64,000 nt of DNA. Source: Atkinsonella hypoxylon. Its lineage: Eukaryota > Ascomycota > Sordariomycetes > Hypocreales > Clavicipitaceae. Shown here in pieces: positions 43,745 to 55,240 of this stretch. A model generated the notes under the pieces. The model did no database searches. It saw only the letters and a program-made list of their open reading frames with translations, and was not told where the DNA came from. The translations under genes were made by a program, and so were the position numbers. The stretch lies in NCBI GenBank assembly GCA_000729835.1, contig JFHB01000024.1, positions 124,001 through 188,000 on the forward strand, given 5' to 3'. How positions within the stretch are numbered: the stretch's first letter is position 1; each line of letters opens with the position of its first letter.

Positions 43745-44399
43745 ATGTCTCGACACGGCTTCGTCCGCTTCTCAAAACTTCTCGCCCAGACCCCGTGTCG
43801 CTCGCGCATCGTCCGCCCCTGCACCGTCCGAGTGCTATGCGCAACGCCATCGAGTCTGCCTTGCCGGGCCTTCTCATGCTCGACCTTCCGTACCAAGGGC
43901 ATCATGCCCGAGACCGACAGCCCTAAAAGGCAGGACGTTGCTGATGCGCCACCAAGCATCGGCGTGGCTGAGCTGTCAGACGGCGAGTATCACGAGCTGG
44001 CGGATGCGTACTTGGAGACTGTGCTTTCCAGGTTTGAGGAGCTCCAGGATGCTAGAGAGGACATTGACGTGGAGTACTCTGTGAGTTTTCTGTCACTCCC
44101 ACAGGGGGCCAGCTCCGATTGGCACAGCCATGCTAACCGGTTAGTCTGGCGTCATGACCATCAATGTCGCCAACAAGGGCACCTACATTATCAACAAGCA
44201 GCCGCCTAATAAGCAGATCTGGCTGTCGAGCCCCATCTCCGGCCCCAAGCGGTACGACTGGTGCGTCATTGGCGAGGGACAATCGGAAAAGGAGGGCACG
44301 GGGACTGGGAACTGGATCTATACACGTGACGGCGCTAGCCTCAGCGATTTGATCCTGGAGGAACTAGATGTTGTACTTGAGGAGCCAGTGTCGAATTAG
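43745..44399 (+). CDS. YFH1: frataxin, mitochondrial iron-sulfur cluster assembly factor
   Basis: Exons 43745-44080 and 44145-44399 give 196 residues. The protein has a long Arg/Ser-rich mitochondrial leader (to about residue 75). The frataxin fold follows: the first helix is Y-H-E-L-A-D-A-Y-L-E-T-V-L-S-R-F-E-E-L with acidic residues E-D-I-D-V-E-Y-S, and the sheet carries the near-invariant N-K-Q-P-P-N-K-Q-I-W-L-S-S-P and G-P-K-R-Y-D-W. The acidic helix binds iron or the Nfs1-Isu1 complex, where frataxin speeds persulfide transfer. The intron joins VEYS to SGVMTINVANKGTY; its donor GTGAGT, branch GCTAAC and acceptor TTAG are clear. The gene is divergent from APS3. Confidence 0.94.
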
Positions 44400-44662
44400 C
44401 GGCTACGTCCAGCCCCGTTGTCGCTTTTGTATCTTTAACATTTGCTGTTACATCATCTCCGGGTCAAGCGAGGTTGTATTTTTTTTTCTTTTTTTTTGGT
44501 TTGTGACTGCCGTGGCGCGTATGATGTCTATTATAATATGATACAATACAAGTGTGCTTAGTTTCACTTGATGGAATGCAGAATAGCACAATCGTGGTCC
44601 ATCCATGACCTCATTTCTCCGCAGAACGCGCCGCTACTCATCCACGTTCGCACCTCGCTCAT

Positions 44663-45184
44663 TTACCGCAAACACAACCCCATGCTCTCATTCAACATCT
44701 TCACCGTCCGATCATAGTGCTCATAGGCCCTTTCTCCTTCACTCTTCATGGCGTCCCTAAAAGCAATTAGCACAATCCTACAACTCATTTCATCTGCAAC
44801 CCACTCTCTTTTGCTCTCTGCGAGAACCCGCCTCCACTCTCCCCTCTGTTTCCCGTTCCTGTGTCCCCTCACCCGAAGCAGGTTCTTCAGAATCTTATGC
44901 TCCAGTCCTCTCTCTTTAGCTGCTGCTTGGAGAAACCAGACTGTTCGCTTGACACCCTCCTTGTCCAGCGACGCGTGGCTAGCGTCCTCCCGGAAAGCTC
45001 GTCGCAGCTGGTCGCGCGCAATATATCGTGCCGGGGCGGCGAACTGTACTGCACGGAGGAGGTTGCGGTAGAGGTGTCTGTAGGCGTGGACGACGTCGGC
45101 GGTCGTCATGTTTCGTAATGGTGAGAGATGCTTGATACGGTGTGCTGCGAGTCTGAACGGCTCGATGAGATGAGGTTGGAGCAC
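44663..45184 (-). CDS. LYR-motif protein of the fungal DUF1763 type
   Basis: One exon, 173 residues from the ATG at 45184. A second ATG at 45109 gives M-T-T-A-D-V-V-H-A-Y-R-H-L-Y-R-N-L-L-R-A, which starts right at the LYR motif and may be the true start; the first 25 residues could instead be a leader. L-Y-R with the following helix, then an Arg/Lys-rich three-helix region (RDQLRRAFRED, TVWFLQAAAKERGLEHKILKNLLRV), fits the LYR superfamily. These proteins bind the acylated acyl carrier protein of mitochondria and serve as subunits or assembly factors of respiratory or iron-sulfur systems. The exact partner is unknown. Frataxin lies just upstream on the other strand, with the two genes converging. 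Confidence 0.75.
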   Translation of the reverse strand: MLQPHLIEPFRLAAHRIKHLSPLRNMTTADVVHAYRHLYRNLLRAVQFAAPARYIARDQLRRAFREDASHASLDKEGVKRTVWFLQAAAKERGLEHKILKNLLRVRGHRNGKQRGEWRRVLAESKREWVADEMSCRIVLIAFRDAMKSEGERAYEHYDRTVKMLNESMGLCLR

Positions 45185-45718
45185 AGTGCTAATGATTACG
45201 GTGGGGTCGACTGATGGTCCGAACTCACCAGTCTATACAGTGCTCTCAGCACTGTATCACCACCAGCAGACCTTCCATGACAGCATGAAATCCACTCCTA
45301 ATAAGATGCTTTTGGCCGATTCTGCCCATCTCTACCTCTTATTAACAAATCTTACATGCCATGGCCGCTGAGGAATCTATTGTTCTGTCAACTTTGCACA
45401 CCCGGCGCACATCATAGCGGACCTGACGCCCGGTCTATGTGCGCTCGTCTAAATCTGGAAATGGACACAGTTTGCCCTTGCAGTGTCCATCCGCTATTTG
45501 GGAATTTCTTTTTCTAAGAAAAAGAAAGAAAGAAAGAGAAAAAAAAAAAACGCCTACTCTTGAACCATTACCCGTGCCGTACAACGTCTCCATGTTGGCA
45601 GACGTAGCCCACTGTACTATACGTTCCAACGTCTTTGTTGCACCACTCTGCGCCTATCCAGCAACTACACCTATGTATATGCAAAATTCGATTCGCGGAA
45701 ACGTATACCCAATTCGCT
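45185..45718. other. intergenic region between the LYR and sugar transporter genes
   Basis: Contains an AAAG/AGAA-rich run (about 45510-45550). I see no gene. Confidence 0.5.
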
Positions 45719-48245
45719 TCATTGATTGCTGCGACTGCCCTCGTCCTGCTGGCCCAGGGGAGCATATCGGCCCTGGCGGCCACTGCTGATACTAGGTGAT
45801 CGGCCGCGTGCCACAACTCTCGATAGCCAGCCGCCGATGCTTCGATCCTCGTCGCCATTAGTCTGAATTTGCGACTTGCGGTCGTCGTCCATGTTGCCAG
45901 CCTCCAGATTCAAGCCTGGAATATCTCGTGATGGACCGGGCGACCCAGCACGCAGGAGCGACTCATTGTCGGCATGAATAGACGGCGTGCCCATTACTGT
46001 GCTAGCATCACCAAAGAGCGAGTCCATGTCTTCGAGCCGCACACCACAGGTCTCGGGATAAGTGAAGTAGACTATAGTTTTGCGGTTAGTCATGTCGCGG
46101 GTTATATGCATAGTTTGACCTTGGCTCACCAATGACGAATGATACCACACAGAAGAAAGCATGGACAAGATAGAGACGCCATTTGATCCATTCTTGAAGA
46201 ATAGGGGTCATTTCGCCAACCAGCCAGTTGAAGGCCCAGTTGGTTGCGGTCGAGAGACTGGCACCCTTGGAACGAATGCTGAGGGGAAGAATCTCGGGCG
46301 GGTAAAGCCAGGGAATGGGGCCCCACGAGTACCCGAAAGCTGCATTGTAAATCATGACAGACAAAACAACCATTCTCGGTGTCCAGGTGATATCAAGGTA
46401 GATGAAGTAAGAAATGAGCGACAGGGAGATGGCCATGGCGACGGCACCAGACAAGAGGATCGGCCGTCTGCCCCATCGGTCAACCAAATACCAGGGAGGA
46501 ATGGTGGACAGGAAGTAAGTAATGCCGTTGAATCCCGTCATGAGCACAGCATCATGACCAACCCAGCCTGCGGATTCAAAGACGTATGGGGCGTAATACG
46601 AAATGACATTGATACCGTTGAGCTGTGCAAGCGCCTGGGCGGACATGGCGATGAACACTCGCGTGCTGTATTTGCGGAACATTTCCGAGTAGCTACGCTC
46701 GCCTTCTTGTCTCTGTAGTAAAACGTTCATCTTGATTTCGCGGTATTCGTCCCGAGCTTTAGAATCATGTATATCTCCGCCACCATAGAGATTCGCAATC
46801 ACGACCATACCCTCCTCATCATGGTCATTATCAAGAAGCCACCTGACATGATTTTGTCAGCAATTATTTTCTCCTTGTCGTCACGAAATTGACGCATTTA
46901 GGCAAGACTAACCTCGGGGACTCCACGATGACCAAACTGCCCAGGCCCAATAGGGCGCCCATGACACACTGCATGAGGAGCGGGATGCGCCAAGACATGT
47001 TGCTTTCTATGAAGCCACAGCCATAGTCTACCCAAACAGAAGTTGTATATCCGATAATGTTGCCAGAAAATTCGATACAGGCCAGCTTTCCACGATTATG
47101 GGGCGGAGAGATTTCGGATTGGTACACAGGCACAATAGTGGACAGCATGCCGACTCCAAGACCGGCCACGATACGACCAACCATCATCACGGTCATGGAT
47201 GTGGCCAAGGTCTGCAATGCTCCGCCCACGAAGAAAATGCATGATCCGTACAGAATGGTCCGTCGGCGGCCAATAATATCACCGACTCGACCCACGACAA
47301 GTGAAGAGATAAAGGCCCCGATTTCCAAGATTGCAACCATGGTGCCGACATGAGCCTTGGATGGGTGGTTGAAGTAATCAATGAAGTATGGGCCACTAAT
47401 GACAGAAGATTAGCTGACATACTTGTTGCTCTATACCAAAAAGACATGGTATGGGGAAGGCGATCGCGTACGTGATAATGCCCGACATGACGCCTTGATC
47501 ATAACCAAATAGAAACACACCCAGAGAAACAAATATACTCGTGAAATAACTGCAAACTGTCAGCGAAAAGATGCCAGTGGTCAGACTCGGTTGTGTAGAA
47601 CGCGTACATCAGGGCCTTGCCTGTAAGGCCATTCATGGCACCCGTTTGTCCCGACATTATAGCCCCTATGCAACGATTTGTACGTGATGGTCGCCGTGAT
47701 TTTATCGGAGGGATCTTGATCGCTTCTTTGTCGACGAGCGTGTGACTTATTGACTGAGAGCGAGGATAGCGCTGCGGCGAAGGATCGCGGATGCGCACCT
47801 TTTTATGATGTTTCGATTGGCGCTTCTGCACACCAGCGAGAAGCTCTTGCTCAAGCTCGTCGGGCAGCTGAAGGCGCACAGGATCGTTCTCGTCAGCAAG
47901 TTGTTCACCGATATCGCCAGTATCGGTCCAGGAAGACTCGGAGCCTGATGACAACCTCGCCGGGGAGGCACCGGGATTGGAAAGACCCTGCAAGGAGGTC
48001 GACTGAGGATCTTGGTCGCTATCCGAACGGCTAGGGAGGGTCCGCAACGGAATATTGGAAGGGAGACGGGACGAATTTGTCGAAGGAATCTTGGGCGGTT
48101 TTGGGGCTGTTAAGCAGCAGCGCCCCTCTGCATTCAATTGAGAAAGGGGAAAGGGTAGTAAGGGAGGTAGAGGTGGAGATGGTGGAGGTGAATGAGTTGT
48201 CTGTCTGGCGGAGTCAAATGACGGTAGACAAGACAAGGTTTCCAA
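45719..48245 (-). CDS. MFS sugar transporter with a long N-terminal extension
   Basis: Five exons on the minus strand (48245-47608, 47549-47472, 47395-46913, 46842-46130, 46071-45719) give 754 residues. From about residue 215 it is a standard 12-helix sugar porter: G-Y-D-Q-G-V-M-S-G-I-I-T in helix 1, G-R-V-G-D-I-I-G-R-R-R in the first loop, V-E-S-P-R-W-L after helix 6, D-R-W-G-R-R-P in the second half and Y-P-E-T-C-G (the PETKG box) after helix 12. The substrate cannot be told. The unusual part is about 196 residues before M-S-G-Q-T-G at 47657: Pro/Ser-rich, then E-L-E-Q-E-L-L-A-G-V and a very basic K-H-H-K-K-V-R-I-R-D-P-S-P stretch, in frame and without stops. Either this is a real cytosolic tail or translation starts at 47657 (558 residues, the usual length). 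Confidence 0.82.
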
Positions 48246-48887
48246 TCAAGGACACCAGACAACCTGCAGCGTCGTCGGGTAGTTCTTCTCGAAAGGTGCG
48301 AGTCAAGGCTATTATACTATGCCTCTCGGTTATGTCTTTGTCTGGCCGGTACAAACGCAGTAAGTGAGAAAGCTAGCAAGACTCGCGCCGGCAGGCAAGC
48401 CAACGACAAGAAGCAAAGGCTCGCCAACAGGGTAGAGCAATGATGCTCTGCAAACACCAACAATTCTCCGGATCCTAATCCTGGTCAGAATCGGGCAAGT
48501 CGCGGATGGGGCCGGGAAGAAAAGCGTCGGGGCCTTATGTACAGTGCTAAATGTTCCAGGCCGGGTGCACGATGCAGATGACCACTTCGCATCAATCACT
48601 GTCACTACAAGCTGTTTAATCTGGGGTAGCCATAAAGTACGCACAGTGATACCGAGAAGCGGACCAGATAGACCAGGGCTGTGGAGTTGTGATGGCGTCG
48701 TCACAAGGCGCGAAGTGGACTGAAGTTGTGTGTGTCAAGTGTCGATCTTCGTTCGTCGGATTCTGCCCACGTTGTACCAGTTGACCTATTGAGGGATATT
48801 ATTTGTGTGCTGCGGTATTATCGATGCTTGAGTATCTCTGGGAAGTGGCGCGAGTAGCAAATGAAGGGTGATGAAAGGACGAGCCAT

Positions 48888-48923
48888 GCCAAGCCAAGCC
48901 AAGCCAAGCCAAGCCAAGCCAAG
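48888..48923. repeat. GCCAA pentanucleotide repeat
   Basis: About seven tandem GCCAA units in intergenic DNA. Confidence 0.85.
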
Positions 48924-49180
48924 GACTGGATGAAAAAACACGGGAGAAGACGCAGAAGGAGCGTGAGGAAGGCAAGGCACGAGATCAAGTTCACATGGGC
49001 AGAGGCGGGAGGAAAGAATGCGCACTCAGCCGTGTTCTGGAACAAGTTCCTTCCTCAAATTATTGTGAAAGTCAACGGCACAGAGGAAGGAGCTGCAATT
49101 TCTCAGGGGAAGGGAGTCTGCGCATTCGACTTTACGACCAAAGCTCTTTCTCCTCTTGACGGAACTCCATATTCCATCTT

Positions 49181-49216
49181 CCCAACAGTCCCAACAGTCC
49201 CAACAGTCCCAACATT
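49181..49216. repeat. CCCAACAGT nonamer repeat
   Basis: Four tandem nine-base units, the last one with a single change (CCCAACATT). Confidence 0.85.
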
Positions 49217-51512
49217 CTGATCACTGACAGCCTCCTTATCTTGGCTGAAATCCAGCGGCACAAACACTGGGGGCTCATCCAACAGCCTCCTCGGTTGGCG
49301 CTCGAATGCTGCCGCTTGTCGCATTTGCCAGGCTGGCAAAACATACGTTGCCGCGTCGCATCCGCTGCTCGTGCGTAAACAAAATGCACTGCAGCTCAGC
49401 TGTGTGACATTTCGATATTACATTCACCGACACATCTTTTTTTTGGGTACCGGGTGCCGGGTGCCGGGACCGTAACCGGCCCTTCATCGTCCGTCATGGC
49501 GCTCATTAACGACGTTCCCTTGCGTCAAGCGCGATTGAGGACTTCAAAAGCAAACCACTCGGATTCTCAGCAACCGCGCCTTCTTTCATAGGGAGGGAGA
49601 TGATCTTCACTTTCAATCACTAATTCATCACGCGGCTGCTTATGATCGACCCAACAACTTTCTCTCATTTGCTGACCCTTACGGAGTATGGACCAGTTCC
49701 AATCCAACTATCAGCAGCTGTTCAAACGGGCGTGCGGGCTTCACGTGTGGAATCCATGCGGTGCTTCCTTTGGAAATTTCTCCAACTAATTCGTACTCTA
49801 TTGGCGACTGCAGCTTCGGAGCCCAATGTCAGACGCTGGCCAGGCTAAAGGTTCTTTGCAGATGCGCCCAGTTAAACATTCGAATACAGGACAGCAATTC
49901 ATAAGGATGTGTCTCACTTTACCGAAGGCATCGCTCAAAATCGTTAGAATTACTTAATCTGCTGGAACTGATTATCCACGTGCTCTTCTTACAATGGGAC
50001 GAAATGAGGCTCCAGTCAATGCTTCATTGGTTGCTGACACCAACTGATCCCAATTGAATCACCTTCATCTACTCTTCCAATTTCTCGACAACTCGAACCT
50101 CGTTTCTCAAGAAAGAAATCATGTTGTTCCCCATTCTTAGTAACTTTCTCCCCTCATTCAGTGTCTCTTTGCTCAGCTCGTAGATATATTATTTGAATCA
50201 TCTTATAGACCACCCGACGTATCATAACTCGCTTGTTCGTCCTCCCTAAATGATCTCACCTCATTACTTCCCATATACACAGGGCCATCCTTGCCCTTCA
50301 ATTCCTATACTACGCGCTCCATCTCTCTTGCTTGCTTCTCCCACTTGCCCAAGTCCATTTTCAATCCTTCTCAAACAGGTTCTTCTGAGACATACGGTGA
50401 CTGCCGCCTCGCCTGTCCCATAGACTGTCTACTGGCCGTACTTGGAGTTGAAATATAAGTGATGAATGGTGTTATAAACGGCTCCACTGATTCGGCGTTG
50501 CTGGCAAAGTACTCTCCGTTATGGTAGAGCATGAACCAGAAATGCCAGTATCATATGGGAAACAAGAGCGTGTAAACGTGGTGGGGCAGAGCTTGAAGCC
50601 ATCTATCGACGGGGTGCAAGGCGTACGCGGCATATGGCGTTGGGAGGGTTCATCTATGGTGCTTCTTTTGCAGAGTTTTGTAAGCCATTGGGAACGGAGC
50701 CGTTAATACATCCGTAGGTGTAAAGCCGTCAAAAGGATGAAAAAGGGAAATCACATCAGACCGGGTCCGTCCGGCGATGTATCGATCAGCGTGTCCGAGA
50801 GCTTCGTTAAGAAACAAGAGAAGGATCAGCAGAGATAGCCCGAAAAGTTCCCGAAGCGTTTGTTTGATTCACATGTGACCTGAGTCTTGAGATACATAGG
50901 ATTTTTTTTTACCCCTTTGAATATAAAGATGGACGAAGGAGTGGAAAGAAGCACACGACGCACCAAAGATCCTGTAAGCTTACGATCAGCAAATGAATGC
51001 AAGTGAAATATGTAGATCGTTGCAGAGAACAGAACCAAATTAACAGACCGTCTGAAAAGTCTGACTCTTGGTCAAGAGCTCATTCACACAAAGACCATGG
51101 GCGCACCGTAAAGAACTTGGTTGGCAGCTCATACTAGCATGGTAGCGGAACCCGAAGTATGTGGCCAAGTTCCTTGTCTCCCAGATAAACTAGGGCTAGC
51201 TATTCCACTAAGTAGCACAACTACAAGTCGCAACAGAAGCCTTGTTTTCTCAAGAGGCCCAAGGACAGGTTTGCCCTTACATTGCGCATAAAGTTGGTGA
51301 TGAGGAACGTGTGGATTATCAAATCAAGAGACGACGTTATGTGAAGACGCATTTCCATTTCCAGACTAGCGCATCTACTTTACTGCATCTAAGTTAACTA
51401 ATGTTCCGGCCAGCAGCATGGGACCCACCCCGTCTCTCTCAGCACCAAAATCCGCAACGTCAACCTCGAGCTCGTAGTTTCTCGACTCCACATCGAAGCT
51501 CCCAACGACATC

Positions 51513-52476
51513 ATGACCGACCACGCAGACGCAGCCGCCAAGCGAGCATCCGAAGCACGCCTCCGTCGGGAGCGCAGAGAGGCCAAAATCAAGGCCGGCG
51601 GAGCCGACAGGTTGAACAAGATCACCGGCATCGGAGGCCGCATAGTTGGAGGTACGTACGCATAGGCACGGCACACGAAAAAAAAAACACCCCAAAAAAA
51701 AAAAACCCGCCCAACCCAACGACCCGGGAGAAAAGAAAAAAACAAAAAAAAAAAAATCCTAATTTTTTTTTTCCCCCAATCGTGCAGAAAACGAGCAAGC
51801 CAACTCAGCCGCCTACCACGCTGACCCAGAGGAAATCGACATCTCGCAGCACGTCTACGAGCCCAAGGGCACACCGCGCCGCGGTCCCGAGGGCCCAGAA
51901 GCCCAGCGGCCGATGCTCGACGGGGACCGTCCGTCGCGGTCGGGCTCCGGCACGCCTGCGCCCAGTATGGAAGACCCGGTGATGAAGATGATGGCGCAGA
52001 TGATGGGCGGACAGGGCGGAGCAGGTATGCCGGGCCCACGTCAGCTGCCTGCACCACAAGCGAGTCCCTACCACACAATCTGGCGTCTGGTGCATGCCCT
52101 CGTTGCTCTGGGCCTGGGTCTCTATATCGCTGTTTTTACAAGGGGCTTTTCTGGAACGAGGGTGGAACGGGATACGGCTGCGATTCCGCACAGGCAGGGC
52201 CTCGTCGTGGCGGAGGACGAGGATGAGCGTCGTAGGCGGATGTTCTTCTGGGTCTTTGCTACGTCTGAGGCCGTGCTGCTTACGACGCGGGTTGTGCTTG
52301 ATAAGGGGCGGGCGCCGTCGGGGGGTATCTTGTGGACTGTTGTTGGGTTCGTCCCTGAGCCTTGGAAGGGGTACTTGACGGTTGGGCTGAGGTACGGGCA
52401 GATTTTCTCGACGGTGCGGACGGATATCTTGACGTGTATCTTCGTGCTCGGCGTTTGCTCTTGGTTGAGAACTTAG
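51513..52476 (+). CDS. GET2: GET complex receptor subunit Get2
   Basis: Exons 51513-51651 and 51788-52476 give 275 residues. The cytosolic N-terminus has the R-L-R-R-E-R-R-E-A-K-I-K-A-G-G motif, a conserved basic helix that captures the ATPase Get3. I-T-G-I-G-G-R and a disordered linker follow (P-M-L-D-G-D, then Met/Gly-rich M-A-Q-M-M-G-G-Q-G-G). The C-terminal half has three membrane segments (about 175-192, 212-230 and near 255-272). Get2 with Get1 forms the ER receptor that inserts tail-anchored proteins. The intron (51652-51787) holds several long A and T runs; its donor is GTACGT and its acceptor GTGCAG. Splicing restores V-G-E-N-E-Q. It converges with the TMEM135-like gene. Confidence 0.88.
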
Positions 52477-52795
52477 TTTGCGAAGTGGGACTGCGTCGAT
52501 GTCTGGAGGATGCAAGGTCCGTTTGACCTGATGCATTGACGTGGCCTTGGTTCGTTGCCGTGTTAGGTGATAAGTATTCGTTATGGCAAGGCAGGCACTT
52601 CGTGCAGTAGCCGAAAGGGCTGTGGCAAAACTCGTGCTGTGCTGTCACGCAGTCTGCATTGCTCACCATCTATCCAAGCACTGCACCACTCTCGAATGAT
52701 TCTACAGGCATAGGAAGAATCGCTACCTCACCACTACTCTAGCAATACGAACACTATCTTACACATTTGATGACGGCCCCCCATCTCCCGTCAAA

Positions 52796-54922
52796 TCAGT
52801 CCTTCATCGTCACGGTCAAAATGCCGCCCAGCATACCCCGTATACATCTCGGATTCTCCATAGCACAAGTGAAGACAAGAGAAGTGCTCAGGGCAAACGC
52901 AAGCGTCTCCCGCCACTGCACTCGCATGGAGTACTGTCTCGGCAACAGGGTGGCCATGGCGCGGGGAGCCACGAAGAGCGCCATGTCCCTTCTTCGACTG
53001 GCTGTCTCGACGAGCACGCTCCAGCCGCAGAGGAAGCAGCCTACGCCAACGCAGTACCCTCCGTCGATGCGTTGCCTGCACGCCGTGTCCGTGCCCAGGA
53101 TGCGCGGACCGAGCCGGGTCCTGCCGAGACAGACGCCGTAGTAGAATAGGGCGATGTAGGTGCCGAGGAAGGCGGAGGACCGGCAGGCGGACAGGATGGC
53201 TGCCTTCAGGCTCTTCTTGCTGGGCCTGCGCAGCTGGAGGGCTAGAGCGAGAGGGAGGTAGGTGTACATGGACCATTGGAAGGAGAGGAGGAAGCGCCGC
53301 CAGGCGTGGTACTCGCACGACGGGCCGCGTCCCATGTGGACGAGTTCACAGGGAAAGGGGATGGTCTTGCTCGGGTCGCCCCATTCGTACGGGAGCCCGT
53401 GGTCTGTACACATGGACCCGAGGAGAGGTGCTTGGCCGGTCTCTTGGGCGTAGGAGAGCTCGCCGGAGCGACAGCGACGAAGGGCCTCTATCAGGCGGAT
53501 GTCTACGTGGGCTGCAGAGGTGATCCACTTGTTGTATGCTCGGGGAAGATTGTCTGGAGCATAGAACCAAGCCCACATGATGAGGGCACAGGAGGCGACG
53601 AAGCAGACGGGGTCAGTCATTCTGGAAACGAGGGTCTCGGCCTATGTTATGCATGAAGCCATGTTAGTTTTCCACATTGAAAATGAACAGGACGGAGAAG
53701 AAATTCTCCTTTGTATCACAGAATGGGAGAATGCTGCGCACACGATATGAATGAATAGTGTGTGCCTCCCTTTTTTTTTTTTTCTTTTTTTTCTTCTTCT
53801 TCTTCTTTTTTTGGGGGGTATCTGGTATAGTCAACTATACCTTTGTCCATTTACGCGCGGCCTGACGCCGCGCCCTGTGTCGAGCCCAGATTAGCTCGCC
53901 GACGAGTACATCAACAGCCTGGGTGGCAGCGAATAGAGTCAGATCCACAGTCCTACCCGCGAGCTTCTCACCGGTCTGCGGATCGACGTATCGAATCGCC
54001 GCCGAGCCAGCTCGCCGCCGCAGCGTGGGTTTCTTAGCCTGCAATAGCTTGAGACTAAACCATGCAGCGATAAACGTGGCCAATGATCGGGTAAGTCTGC
54101 CAGGCGATGCCGCGACGTCAGTACTGTAGTTATGTAAGGTAGTTAATTAATCCTGGGAATTGAAGCCGGGCGGGACGGAGGGTTTGAGTTTCGCCGGCCA
54201 TCCGCCTGGGCTTACCTCAATTGAGCAGTGCCGCCAAGGTTGGTGGCCGTGCGGGCTATGAGCTTGTTCAAGGGGGGCTAGAAGATTGAATTAACCCATG
54301 TCAGCAGGTTCAAGGTACGCAGACCAAACGAAATAGCCATGTTTCGAAAGTTGAAGGCCGGAGCCAAGATGCCGATGGCGACTGTGTCTGAAAGTGTGAG
54401 GGGGGACTTTGGGTGAAGTACGGGGAGCAATCAAAAAGTTGAGAAGAAGAGAAAGAAGGAAAAAAAGGAAATAAATAAATAAATAAATAAGGACGGGCGA
54501 GCGAGAGAGGGAGGGAGAGAAGAGAAAGGCAAGACCGCCACGCCAGACTATTCACGAGATGCCAAAGCCATGAAAAAAAAAAAAAAAAAACCGAAATGGA
54601 ACAATAAGAACCATGCCCAGACCTGTAAAAGAGTTGATCCGCCAACAAGAGCTGCGCAAAATGTAGGAAATCGGCAGGGATGCAAGCCGGTCTTCAAGAC
54701 ATGCTGGCACGAAGCCAAGAATGTATTCTCGTCTCGTTCAGGCAACGCATAGTTGAGCGTTTTGCGCTTCCTATTGGAGAGGTGCTGCAGGACGAGGGTC
54801 AATAAACGTGGCAGAACGACAGATGCGTAGCCCAGGAGATATGCGCGAACAAGCGGCCGCAGAAGTGGTGGAATCGACTGCAGGCGCAGAAACGAGGTGC
54901 CATGGCCAGATGGTCCAGCCAT
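52796..54922 (-). CDS. TMEM135-like integral membrane protein
   Basis: Minus-strand exons 54922-54623, 54277-54216, 54096-53841 and 53641-52796 give 487 residues. The protein starts MAGPSGHGTSFLRLQSIPPL. It contains T-L-N-Y-A-L-P, then F-P-T-F-C-A-A-L-V-G-G-S-T-L-L-Q joined to P-P-L-N-K-L-I-A-R, then TRSLATFIAAWFSLKLLQAK. After that come G-R-T-V-D-L-T-L-F-A-A-T-Q-A-V-D-V-L-V-G and a Cys-rich C-terminal half with further membrane helices. The F-P-T-F-C...G-G-S layout with paired halves is that of TMEM135/PMP52-like proteins, linked in animals and worms to peroxisomes and mitochondrial dynamics. Intron 1 (345 nt) is long for this window and holds A-runs and AAAT repeats. Intron 3 holds a T/TTC-rich run. 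The first exon junction is the least certain. Confidence 0.8.
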
Positions 54923-55168
54923 AATCCGAGATAATATCGCAGGCAAGAAAGCTCAAAACGTATTTCACACCCCCTCCCCCCTGGGGACTGGATGTCGAGA
55001 ATATGACGTACGTTGCCCGCGGGAAAGGCGGTATGGCCGATGTAGGGAGGGGGGTTGCCGCCGGGATTGCCGCCGGAATTGCGACTGTCAAGACAAGACC
55101 GTGTTGGGAAATACTCGCGACTAGGGAGCAGAGCAAATGGGGGAATGGGATAAAGGGATAATGTGTCT

Positions 55169-55240
55169 GGCGGAAGGGTTGGCGGAAGGGTTGGCGGAAG
55201 GGTTGGTGGAAGGGTTGGTGGAAAGGGTGGTGGAAAGGGT
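55169..55240. repeat. GGCGGAAGGGTT dodecamer minisatellite
   Basis: About six tandem units of 12 bases with small changes (GGTGGAAGGGTT, GGTGGAAAGGGT). Open frames over it (Leu/Ala/Glu/Gly or Pro-rich) are products of the repeat. It lies just upstream of the TMEM135-like gene. Confidence 0.85.

Larger units (their letters stand above)
48246..51512. other. 3.3-kb gene-free region with short minisatellites
   Basis: No supported gene. It contains the GCCAA repeat (48888-48923), the CCCAACAGT repeat (49181-49216), a TACGGAGTA motif (49680) and CACGTG near 49744. A frame at 48861-49220 spans both minisatellites and is judged non-coding. The last few hundred bases should be the GET2 promoter. Confidence 0.5.

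Noticed and set aside
48861..49220. 119-codon open frame on the plus strand
   Set aside because: It starts in the GCCAA repeat and ends in the CCCAACAGT repeat. The peptide ends are simply the repeat translations, and no motif lies between them.
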